Shown: positions 1-6,657, counted from the first letter of the stretch. The stretch is DNA of 6,913 bases from Anaerolineaceae bacterium (GCA_003448875.1 DLXG01000190.1:1-6913); one strand, 5' to 3'. Numbers and translations: made by a program. Notes: generated by a model not told the origin, from the sequence alone.

Positions 1-624
1 GAGGCGGCTCGGCGCAATCCCGTTTTGCATCAAAAAGTCCGCCACGCTCATCGCCCGCGCCAGCGAAAGTTCCCAATTATTACGATAAGGCGAATCGGCG
101 GGAAGAGAGTCATCGGTATGACCCACCAGTCGAATGGGGTTGTTGATTGGCCTTACCATTTCCACAATGGTATGAAGCACCTCCAATGCAGAGGGAGAAA
201 GCTCGGCCCTGCCGGGGGCAAACACCAGCTTCTCGCTCAACGAAATTAGCACCCCTTCAATATTGGTTTGCACGCTGATTTCGTTGCCAAACTGACTGCC
301 GGATAACATGCGGGTCAACTGACCGGCCACTTCCTCAGACTTGGGAGGGGCTTCCGGGATGCCCGGCACGACAATCGGTTTGGGCTGGCCGTTTTCGATG
401 GTGCCGCCGCTCTGGTTGATCTGCACATCAACCACACGCGCCGCCCCGCCCAGCGAAAAAGCCGCCCGCATACTCTCGGCCAGACGTTTGTACTTCTCCA
501 CGTCAATCTGTCCCATTGAATACAGCACCACAAACAACACCATCAACAAGGTGATGAAGTCCGCATAGCTGACCAGCCAGCGTTCGCTGTTTTCGCCGCC
601 TTCGCCGCCGCCACCGTGTGCCAT
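1..624 (-). CDS. motB: Flagellar motor stator protein MotB (C-terminus cut by window edge)
   Basis: MotB is the stator subunit that anchors MotA to peptidoglycan and carries the ion-binding aspartate that drives flagellar rotation. The first 208 residues are visible. A Gly-rich start (MAHGGGGEGGE) is followed by 'RWLVSYADFITLLM', the single transmembrane segment (about residues 16-38), with D22 as the expected ion-carrying Asp. A plug/linker region rich in Pro and Gly follows (about 45-105). An OmpA-like peptidoglycan-binding domain runs from about 130, with 'VGHTDD' (168-172) and a perfect NX2LSX2RAX2VX3L signature at 183-198. The ATG at 624 has AGGAG at 633-637, 8 bases upstream and inside the end of motA, so the two genes are probably translationally coupled (3-base gap). 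No stop codon is reached before position 1, so only the last part of the OmpA-like domain is missing. The identification is firm. Confidence 0.96.
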   Translation of the reverse strand, partial: MAHGGGGEGGENSERWLVSYADFITLLMVLFVVLYSMGQIDVEKYKRLAESMRAAFSLGGAARVVDVQINQSGGTIENGQPKPIVVPGIPEAPPKSEEVAGQLTRMLSGSQFGNEISVQTNIEGVLISLSEKLVFAPGRAELSPSALEVLHTIVEMVRPINNPIRLVGHTDDSLPADSPYRNNWELSLARAMSVADFLMQNGIAPSRL

Positions 625-627
625 GGT

Positions 628-1455
628 TTACGCTCCTGCCTCTTTTGCGGCTGCTGCCGCTTTCTTGGCGGGCTTTTCAGCCCCTTTCTCTTCTTCACCC
701 TTGACCGCCGAGGGCGGCAGGTAGGCGTTCAATTTCTCGCGCACGATGCGCGGATTTTCGCCAGCCTGAATGGATAAAATTCCCTCCAGCAGCATGTACC
801 GCAGGTGAGCCTCTTCATCGCTCTTGGCTTTGAGTTTGGCCCCAATCGGCAAAAAGATCAGGTTGGCGCTCAACAAACCCCATAGCGTCGCCAGAAACGC
901 GCCGGCGATGGATTTTGCCAGTTTGTTGGGGTCATCCAGCGATTGCAGCACCGAAATCAGCCCCATCACGGTACCGATAATGCCAAAAGTGGGGGCAAAA
1001 CCGCCCGCGGCGGTGAAGAAACTGTAACCGGCGCGATGGCGTGCCTGCATTTGCTGAATGTTGATTTCCATAATCGAGCGCACCTGCGCCGGATCCACAC
1101 CGTCCACCACCATCATGATGCCTTTTTGTAAAAACTTGTCGGTTATTTTCTTGCTGTCCTCTTCCAGCGCCAGCAAACCATCCCGGCGGGCGCGGTCAGC
1201 CATCTTGACCAGCAGCTCGATTAACTCGTGTTCGTCATGTTTTGCACCCATGACGGCTTTACTGACAAGCAGCGGTAGTTTTGTAACGATTTTGAGGGAT
1301 GTGGTAATGGTGGTCGCCATGATTGCGCCCAATGCTGTGATCATGATTGCGGACGGGTGGGCAAACAATTCTGCCGGTGTACCACCGTCCAGAATCATGA
1401 CGGTTACCACCACAATGACAGCACCGATCAGACCAATGATTGTTGCCAGATCCAT
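628..1455 (-). CDS. motA: Flagellar motor stator protein MotA (MotA/PomA family)
   Basis: MotA is the integral membrane stator subunit. With MotB it forms the ion channel, and its cytoplasmic loop pushes on the rotor protein FliG. The protein has 275 residues and four hydrophobic segments: about 3-22, 34-53, 146-170 and 182-203. The cytoplasmic loop contains 'RARRDGLLALEE' (88-99), which holds the Arg and Glu charges expected to contact FliG. 'PTFGIIGTVMGL' (155-166) carries the conserved channel proline, and P203 in 'FLPIGAKLK' is the second. The N-terminus 'MDLATIIGLIG' resembles PomA/MotP-like members, so the coupling ion (proton or sodium) cannot be settled here. The C-terminus (251-275) is an unusual Lys/Glu/Ala-rich tail. 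The ATG at 1455 has GAGGT at 1462-1466 with 6-base spacing. It starts 12 bases after flbD stops and ends 3 bases before motB. Confidence 0.96.
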   Translation of the reverse strand: MDLATIIGLIGAVIVVVTVMILDGGTPAELFAHPSAIMITALGAIMATTITTSLKIVTKLPLLVSKAVMGAKHDEHELIELLVKMADRARRDGLLALEEDSKKITDKFLQKGIMMVVDGVDPAQVRSIMEINIQQMQARHRAGYSFFTAAGGFAPTFGIIGTVMGLISVLQSLDDPNKLAKSIAGAFLATLWGLLSANLIFLPIGAKLKAKSDEEAHLRYMLLEGILSIQAGENPRIVREKLNAYLPPSAVKGEEEKGAEKPAKKAAAAAKEAGA

Positions 1456-1467
1456 CGTTCTACCTCA

Positions 1468-1674
1468 CTATTTATCCTGTTTCAGCCACAAGGGCTGCGA
1501 AATCCGCTGCCGGTACTCGATATACCGCTCACGGATCACTTCGGGTGATTCGCGTACCACCAGTTTTTTCTCATTAAGCAAAGTAATCACCGTATCCGGT
1601 GTTTTTTCCACACTCTGAATCAACTCCGGGTTGAAGTAAAATTCCGTTCCATTGAGCCGAGTAAGCAGAATCAC
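1468..1674 (-). CDS. flbD: FlbD/SwrD-family flagellar protein
   Basis: This is a small cytoplasmic protein of the FlbD family, whose Bacillus subtilis member SwrD (YlzI) raises flagellar motor power for swarming. It should not be confused with the unrelated Caulobacter sigma-54 activator also named FlbD. From the GTG at 1674 the protein has 68 residues: 'ILLTRLNGTEFYFN' (2-15), 'TPDTVITL' (25-32) and 'KKLVVRES' (36-43) are the family's conserved core, followed by a charged C-terminus. The GTG start is preferred because AGAAAGGG (1682-1689) sits 7 bases upstream and because the family normally begins immediately before this 'TRLNG' motif. An in-frame ATG at 1695 and a TTG at 1701 would add 7-9 non-conserved residues. 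It is the first gene of the motA-motB operon, which fits a role in stator function. Confidence 0.9.
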   Translation of the reverse strand: MILLTRLNGTEFYFNPELIQSVEKTPDTVITLLNEKKLVVRESPEVIRERYIEYRQRISQPLWLKQDK

Positions 1675-1681
1675 ACGAAAA

Positions 1682-1689
1682 CCCTTTCT
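1682..1689 (-). promoter_or_regulatory. Ribosome binding site that selects the GTG start of flbD
   Basis: The minus strand reads AGAAAGGG here, 7 bases before the GTG at 1674. The alternative ATG at 1695 and TTG at 1701 lie upstream of it, so this site can only serve the GTG start. Confidence 0.6.
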
Positions 1690-1742
1690 AAACATCTGCA
1701 ATCGAAGAGTCGGTAACCAGTTCTCCCACGCAAGAATCTAAC

Positions 1743-1750
1743 ATATCGGC
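1743..1750 (-). promoter_or_regulatory. Candidate flagellar sigma factor (SigD/FliA type) -10 box for flbD-motAB
   Basis: On the minus strand the bases read GCCGATAT, identical to the -10 consensus of Bacillus SigD and one base from that of FliA (GCCGATAA). It lies about 68 bases upstream of the GTG start of flbD, and transcription would begin near 1736. No TAAA-like -35 element is found at the usual 14-16 base distance (the sequence there is around GTCTTTATG), so the call rests on the -10 half alone. Confidence 0.35.
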
Positions 1751-1810
1751 TAACCCAATTACATAAAGACGCCGTGAAAGCGCTGTAAAGAACATCTAAA
1801 AAATCCCCCT

Positions 1811-1850
1811 CACCTTTCAGTTTCATTAATTACCCGGCATTGTGAAGGTG
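1811..1850. repeat. Imperfect inverted repeat upstream of the kinase operon
   Basis: CACCTTTCA (1811-1819) is mirrored by TGAAGGTG (1843-1850), with one extra T in the left arm and 23 bases between the arms. The spacer is AT-rich and contains ATTAAT. The right arm overlaps the putative -35 of the rightward promoter, so an operator is possible. A chance repeat cannot be excluded. Confidence 0.25.
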
Positions 1851-1869
1851 GCCTTTCCGAATGTATAAT
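1840..1869 (+). promoter_or_regulatory. Putative housekeeping-type promoter of the signalling operon
   Basis: A perfect -10 hexamer TATAAT lies at 1864-1869. TTGTGA at 1840-1845 (4 of 6 matches to TTGACA) is placed 18 bases upstream. Transcription would start near 1876, giving a leader of about 27 bases before the ATG at 1903. This also argues that the in-frame ATG at 1861, which immediately precedes the hexamer, is not a translation start. Confidence 0.5.
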
Positions 1870-1902
1870 ACTCGTGCAAGAGGAATGGAAAACAGGTCGA
1901 AA

Positions 1903-3819
1903 ATGCCGCATCCTGATAAACGAGTTCTAATTCTAGATGATGATGCCGCGCTAGGTTCCATTTTGCGCGATTTTATTACTTATACTTGTCAGTATGAAGC
2001 AATTCATATTGAGCACCCGGATAATTTATGGCAGACACTAGCAAACGGCAAATTTGATGTGCTGTTTTTGGATTACAAACTGCCCGGCAGCAATGGCATT
2101 GAAATTCTGGAAAGGCTCTACCAGAACCCCTCTTACCGCAACCTGCCGGTGATTATGATGACCGGCGAGGGCAGCGAAACAGTGGCAGCCCGCGCCATTC
2201 AAGCCGGGGCAATAGACTATCTGGTTAAGACCGAACTATCCTTCGAAATGCTGCCGGCTCTGATCGAAAAAGCCGTTCAGCACCGTGCCATTCAACAAGC
2301 CATTCAGGAAGCCCGGCAAAAAGTTGAATATCAGGCCATGCTGCTCAACAACTCCCGCGATGCCATCATCTGCTGGGATTTGAATAACATCATCACCTAT
2401 TGGAATCAGGCCGCAGAACGGTTATTCGGTTACTCAGCCGAATTTATGCTGGGAAAACCGGTTTTTGAGGCTTATTTTTCACTATTCGAGCAGCCCCCGC
2501 GCCGCAGTGCCGCCGATGAAAACGCGACCATGCTGGGCGAACGCCGCTTCCGCCATCCCCAGCGTGGCCTGATCTGGATTAGTTCGCAGATCAGCCGCCT
2601 GTATGGCGGTGAAGACGGCAGACAGTTGATCGGCACGATGGACGTGGTGCGTGATATTACCCTGAGCAAGCAGGAACAGGAAACACTGGCTCAAAGCCAG
2701 CACTTTATCAAGCGCATTCTGGAAACCATCCCCCACATTATTTACATCATCCACCTGCGCGAGAATCAAGTGCGTTACATCAGTCCAAAAGTCAAAGACC
2801 TGCTGGGGTACGCCATCGAAGAAGTGGAAGCCGCTCCCTTCCACGAGATTCTCGGATGCGTTCATCCCGAAGACGAGGAACGCGTTCGGTTCCATTATAA
2901 AAACTACCTCAAACAACCGCCCCTTCAGGCGCTCACCATCGAATACCGCCTGAAAGATGCTGCCGGTCAGTGGCGCTGGCTTCGAAATGTGGAAACCATC
3001 TTTTCACTAGACGGGGTTGGTAACCCGGTAGAAATTATCGGCATCTGCGAGGACATCACCTCCCGTAAGGAAATGGAAGAGAAATTGAGTGCCTCGCAGG
3101 TGTATGTTACCCAGACCGCCCGCATGGCGTCCATCGGTCAATTGGCGGCCAGCGTTGCCCACCAGATCAGCAACCCGCTGACCACCATCATTGCAGACAC
3201 CCAATTGCTGCTGCGCAGTCTACCGAAGGATGATGAGCAAGCCGATTCGTTGAAGGCCATCCTCTCTGCTGGCTGGCGCATGCAGGAAGTAATTGACCTG
3301 CTGATGAAGTTTTCCCAGCCCGCCAGCAGCGTAAAGCAGATCATTGCGATTAATGATACAATTAGTAAAGCAATCTTACTGGCGGGTTCTCATTTACGTT
3401 CCGCACAAATTGATCTGCATCTTAACCTCAGCGAACCGTCACCTCTCATTTTAGGTTACGAACAACGTCTGGTGGATTTGTGGGTTAATTTGCTGCTGGC
3501 GGAACACCCTGCCGATCCAGATCATTCGCCCCGCAATATCTGGATTGAAACGCGCAGTGCGGAGGGGGACATTCTGGTGACCATCAGCGATGATGGCAGA
3601 CCCATCTCCCCCCAAGAGATGGAAACCCTGTTTGAACCCCAATTGATCCCGCGAGGGGCAGGAAGGGGTAATGGAATTGAGCTGAGCCTGTGCCGCGAGA
3701 TTGTGCGTCAACACGACGGGTCAATTCAAGTCAGCAACCAAGAGGGAAGGACGGTTTTCACGATTTACTTGCCTTCAGGAGTGGATGGAAATGGACGGGA
3801 AGAAGATCTTAATAATTGA
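1903..3819 (+). CDS. REC-PAS-PAS histidine-kinase-like protein with degenerate ATPase domain (probable pseudokinase)
   Basis: This is a soluble hybrid signalling protein of 638 residues with no membrane segments. An N-terminal receiver domain (about 6-125) has acidic pocket D12-D14, phospho-acceptor D57 ('FLDYKLPG'), T87 and K109. A short helix leads to PAS1 (about 145-255, ending 'VVRDIT') and PAS2 with its PAC motif (about 267-390, ending 'ICEDIT'). The dimerisation/phospho-acceptor domain (about 404-470) has H420 in 'AHQISNPL', where Gln replaces the usual Glu. The catalytic domain (about 485-625) is degenerate: the N-box Asn is A533, G1 reads DDGRP instead of DxGxG, the F-box reads FEPQL, and G2 reads GNGIELSL. 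ATP binding is therefore doubtful (inference). The ATG at 1903 is chosen because AGGT lies 5 bases upstream and a TATAAT box overlaps the earlier ATG region. An in-frame ATG at 1885 is an alternative. The end overlaps the regulator gene by 29 bases. Confidence 0.9.
   Translation: MPHPDKRVLILDDDAALGSILRDFITYTCQYEAIHIEHPDNLWQTLANGKFDVLFLDYKLPGSNGIEILERLYQNPSYRNLPVIMMTGEGSETVAARAIQAGAIDYLVKTELSFEMLPALIEKAVQHRAIQQAIQEARQKVEYQAMLLNNSRDAIICWDLNNIITYWNQAAERLFGYSAEFMLGKPVFEAYFSLFEQPPRRSAADENATMLGERRFRHPQRGLIWISSQISRLYGGEDGRQLIGTMDVVRDITLSKQEQETLAQSQHFIKRILETIPHIIYIIHLRENQVRYISPKVKDLLGYAIEEVEAAPFHEILGCVHPEDEERVRFHYKNYLKQPPLQALTIEYRLKDAAGQWRWLRNVETIFSLDGVGNPVEIIGICEDITSRKEMEEKLSASQVYVTQTARMASIGQLAASVAHQISNPLTTIIADTQLLLRSLPKDDEQADSLKAILSAGWRMQEVIDLLMKFSQPASSVKQIIAINDTISKAILLAGSHLRSAQIDLHLNLSEPSPLILGYEQRLVDLWVNLLLAEHPADPDHSPRNIWIETRSAEGDILVTISDDGRPISPQEMETLFEPQLIPRGAGRGNGIELSLCREIVRQHDGSIQVSNQEGRTVFTIYLPSGVDGNGREEDLNN
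3777..3781 (+). promoter_or_regulatory. Ribosome binding site that selects the response regulator start
   Basis: AGGAG lies 9 bases before the ATG at 3791 but only 3 bases before the in-frame ATG at 3785. This favours 3791. The site lies inside the end of the upstream kinase gene, which suggests translational coupling. Confidence 0.55.
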
Positions 3820-4555
3820 AGATGATGATATTGTGGCCCGCACCATTGAACGCTGCCTGCGCGGAGGAGAATATCGCGTCAGCATTGCCAGCAGCGGCGT
3901 AGAGGGACTGCAAGCCGCCCGCCGCGAGGTGCCCGATCTGGTCATTCTGGATGTGATTATGCCCGGCATGGACGGCTATACCGTTTGTAAAGAAATGCGT
4001 AAAGATGCCCTGCTCGCCGAGGTGCCCATCCTTTTCCTGACCGCAAAGACCAAAGATGACGATAAGATCACCGGCCTGGCTGCCGGAGCGGACGATTACC
4101 TCGGCAAACCCTTTAATGTGGATGAATTACTGCTGCGGATTAAAGCCATTTTGCGGCGCACCCAGCGCATGAAGCAGGAAAGCCAGCCGCCTTCGGCTGC
4201 GCCCGAGGAAGGCAGCAGCAAAAAAGAAGCACCGGAACGCATCATCCGCATCGGCGAGTACACCCTCAACACGCGCACCTTTGAATTTTACAGCCCGCAG
4301 ACCGGTAAATTCCGCCTGACGCCGGTGCAGTACGATCTGCTTTATCACCTGATGACCCATCCGGGTGAAATTTTCTCACCCAACCGTCTGCTAGATGAAG
4401 TTTGGGATTACCCCAGTGATGCTGGCAGCCCGGATCTGGTACGAGTACACATTAAGAATTTGCGGGAACGCATCGAACTCGATCCGAAAAACCCGGTCTT
4501 TATCCAAACCGTACCGGGTTACGGTTACACCATTCCACTTCCAGAAGAAGGATAA
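3791..4555 (+). CDS. OmpR/PhoB-family DNA-binding response regulator
   Basis: This is a cytoplasmic transcription regulator of 254 residues, activated by phosphorylation from a partner histidine kinase. The receiver domain (about 4-122) has all key residues: D11/D12, phospho-acceptor D54 in 'VILDVIMPGMDG', T84 in 'LFLTA' and K106 in the 'GKPF' motif. A flexible linker of about 25 residues rich in Ser, Pro, Glu and Lys (127-150) makes it longer than PhoB (229 residues). The winged-helix domain (about 151-250) shows 'LTPVQYDLL' (176-184), the recognition-helix region 'SPDLVRVHIKNLRERIE' (213-229) and the wing 'IQTVPGYGYTI' (238-248). The target genes are unknown. The divergent 1675-1902 region is an obvious candidate for autoregulation. 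It sits between two kinase genes, overlapping the first by 29 bases and ending 22 bases before the second, so the three are almost certainly co-transcribed. Confidence 0.94.
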   Translation: MDGKKILIIEDDDIVARTIERCLRGGEYRVSIASSGVEGLQAARREVPDLVILDVIMPGMDGYTVCKEMRKDALLAEVPILFLTAKTKDDDKITGLAAGADDYLGKPFNVDELLLRIKAILRRTQRMKQESQPPSAAPEEGSSKKEAPERIIRIGEYTLNTRTFEFYSPQTGKFRLTPVQYDLLYHLMTHPGEIFSPNRLLDEVWDYPSDAGSPDLVRVHIKNLRERIELDPKNPVFIQTVPGYGYTIPLPEEG

Positions 4556-4577
4556 ATTAGCGGGGAACTGAATCGTT

Positions 4578-6653
4578 ATGCAGCCAGAACATTTATCGGT
4601 CGAATTCGTCGGCTGGGAAAACATTGCCAGAATATATGAAGCGCTAAGCACACCAGCACCCCTGGAAAAGCGGCTAAGGCAGGGCTTAAGCCTGCTGATG
4701 CAGAACCAGCAGCGAGGCGTTGCACTCTGGCTGGAAAAACCCGAAAAGATCTGGATCAGTCTGAGTTGTCCCCTCTCATGGGATCAACAGATCCATCTGC
4801 AAAGCGGTTTACTGCCTTTTCTGATCCGAAAAGCCCTGCAGAGCGGGGAGGCCAGCCTGCATTCGGCCGATAGCGAGATTGGGGCGATTTTCCCCATTCA
4901 ATGGCGAGAAAACATATTTGGTGTAATCATCCTTACCACACCGGAGTTGAGCAACGAGGAAAGTGCTCAATGGAAGGAAATACTTCAGCCATTTGCACGC
5001 ATTCTGGCCAATGAACGGCAACAAAACCCGTTCGAAACTGAACGCCTGGTGTTGGAGGTTCATCAGTTCCTCAACGAAATTCACCTCAACCACTCATTCA
5101 TGGATATTCAGCAAATTGCTGCTGAGTTTAGCGCGGCTGCGCGGGATTTGCTGAATGCTGATGACGCAGCCTTGATTCTGACCGATAGCAGCAACCCCAT
5201 GCTGGCAATCAAACGCAGGCTGGGATTGGGCAAAACATGGAGCGGACAAACCAGCCTGCGATTGGAAGAAAGCCTGACCCGCCGAGCATTGGAAAGTCGG
5301 CAAATTTTACACAGCAAAGACAACGGTCACCAGCCTTTTCACAACGAAATTGACCGCCTGCCGGACCTGCCGGTTGAAAACCTGATTTGCGCTCCATTGC
5401 TGGCCGATGAACTCAGTCTGGGCGTGCTGCAGATCATCAACCCCCAGCGCAATCTGAAAAACCCGCTGATTCACTCGGCTTTTCTCTTGCTGGTCAATTC
5501 ACTCGGCGCGTGGATGGTCAAAGAACAGCAGACCACCCGCCTGAAAATTACCAGCGCCGAAATGGAAGCGCGCTTGTGGGAAATCACCAAATCGCGCAAC
5601 ACCCTGCGCACCTTGTTTGATAGCATTCCTTCCTCCATTTACATTATTGATCGGTCTTACCGGCTTGTGGCCATCAACCTGCCGCGCAGCCTGCGCGCCC
5701 ACAGCGAACCCCGGCAGCTGGTCGGGCGGCGATGTTACGAGGCCCTGTATGGGCGCAGTGAAATTTGCCCCGAATGCCGGGTAATGGAAACCTTCACGCA
5801 GGCAGTTACGACCACGCGCTCCCTGCACGAGTGGGTGGAAGGGGAGCGCTTCGTGGACTGGGAAATTACCACCTACCCCATTCAGGAAAAAAACAACCTG
5901 CCCCATCAGGTCATCGTTTTCGAGCAGGATGTGACCGAAAAACGCAGCCTGGAAGCCAACCTGATTCAATCCGAGAAGATGGCCGCCGTGGGACAATTAG
6001 CCGCCGGCATTGCCCACGAGATCAACAACCCGCTGGCAGCCATCATTGCCAACACGCAATTATTGAAACGGGAACTGCTGAGCGACTCGGATGATTTTAT
6101 GGAAACATTGCAGCTGATCGAAACCGCCGGCCTGCGGGCTGCCAATGTGGTCAGCGGACTGTTGGGTATTTCCCGCAAGGAAAACAAATACGAATTTGAA
6201 CCCCTCTCCCTCAACGAGAGCATCCGCTCCGCTCTGGCGCTGGTACACCACGACCTTGTGCGCCGTTCGATTGAAGTGGTTACCGACTTACAAGAAGACA
6301 TGCCCTCGTTGATTGCCAGCAAAAATCACCTGCAAAGCATCTGGATCAACCTGCTGGTCAACAGCATGGATGCGATTGACAAAGAAAATGGACGAATTGC
6401 CATCACCACCCGCTATGCCGAGCGCAATTTTACAATCGTTTTTGAAGACAACGGAAAAGGTATTCCGCAGGAATATCTTTCACGCATCTTCGAGCCATTT
6501 TTCACCACCAAAGCCGCCGGGCGCGGCACGGGTCTGGGGCTGGCCATCACTCAGCGGGTCATCAAAGAACATCAGGGGGAGATTCGCATCGAAAGCAAGT
6601 TAGGGCAGGGTGTAAAAATTACCATCACCCTGCCGGATATTCCACGCGGCTGA
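4578..6653 (+). CDS. GAF-GAF-PAS sensor histidine kinase (catalytically complete)
   Basis: This is a soluble sensor kinase of 691 residues. The N-terminal part (about 14-148) looks like a divergent GAF domain ending '[19 protein letters not shown]'. A clearer GAF domain follows (about 172-315, '[19 protein letters not shown]'), then a helical linker (316-345). The PAS domain (about 343-455) carries a Cys motif: C386, C397 and C400 in '[17 protein letters not shown]'. The phospho-acceptor domain (about 462-535) has H480 in 'AHEINNPL'. The ATPase domain (about 545-688) has a complete N-box (N591, N595), G1 'DNGKG' (624-628), F-box 'FEPFFTTK' (638-645) and G2 'GRGTGLGL' (648-655). It should autophosphorylate on H480 and pass phosphate to the regulator encoded just upstream. 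No transmembrane segment is seen, so the signal is probably cytoplasmic. The ATG at 4578 has only a distant GGGGA (11 bases away), so initiation may be weak or coupled to the regulator gene. Confidence 0.94.
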   Translation: MQPEHLSVEFVGWENIARIYEALSTPAPLEKRLRQGLSLLMQNQQRGVALWLEKPEKIWISLSCPLSWDQQIHLQSGLLPFLIRKALQSGEASLHSADSEIGAIFPIQWRENIFGVIILTTPELSNEESAQWKEILQPFARILANERQQNPFETERLVLEVHQFLNEIHLNHSFMDIQQIAAEFSAAARDLLNADDAALILTDSSNPMLAIKRRLGLGKTWSGQTSLRLEESLTRRALESRQILHSKDNGHQPFHNEIDRLPDLPVENLICAPLLADELSLGVLQIINPQRNLKNPLIHSAFLLLVNSLGAWMVKEQQTTRLKITSAEMEARLWEITKSRNTLRTLFDSIPSSIYIIDRSYRLVAINLPRSLRAHSEPRQLVGRRCYEALYGRSEICPECRVMETFTQAVTTTRSLHEWVEGERFVDWEITTYPIQEKNNLPHQVIVFEQDVTEKRSLEANLIQSEKMAAVGQLAAGIAHEINNPLAAIIANTQLLKRELLSDSDDFMETLQLIETAGLRAANVVSGLLGISRKENKYEFEPLSLNESIRSALALVHHDLVRRSIEVVTDLQEDMPSLIASKNHLQSIWINLLVNSMDAIDKENGRIAITTRYAERNFTIVFEDNGKGIPQEYLSRIFEPFFTTKAAGRGTGLGLAITQRVIKEHQGEIRIESKLGQGVKITITLPDIPRG

Positions 6654-6657
6654 CCGC

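Noticed and set aside
1058..1618. Plus-strand open frame of 186 codons opposite motA and flbD
   Set aside because: It is antisense to two confidently identified flagellar genes, its translation is low-complexity Ser/Ile/Met-rich with no family signature, and it has no support beyond being open.
1764..1789. Housekeeping-type promoter for flbD (TTTACA at 1784-1789 on the minus strand)
   Set aside because: TTTACA is a good -35, but the best -10 candidates either match poorly (TATGTA, 18-base spacer) or are too far away (TGTAAT, 20-base spacer).
2482..2916. Minus-strand open frame of 144 codons opposite the PAS domains of the first kinase
   Set aside because: It is fully contained in a real gene on the other strand and has no domain signature or own upstream signals.
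3785..3787. Alternative ATG start of the response regulator at 3785
   Set aside because: The AGGAG site is only 3 bases away, too close for efficient initiation. The ATG at 3791 has a 9-base spacing.
1903..3819. First kinase gene as a decaying pseudogene
   Set aside because: There is no frameshift or internal stop over 638 codons, the receiver and PAS domains keep their conserved residues, and the gene overlaps an intact regulator gene, so maintained non-catalytic function is more likely.
5499..5996. Minus-strand open frame of 165 codons opposite the intact kinase
   Set aside because: It mirrors the PAS and phospho-acceptor coding region of a clear kinase gene and shows no recognisable motif, so it is a shadow of the GC-rich codon pattern.
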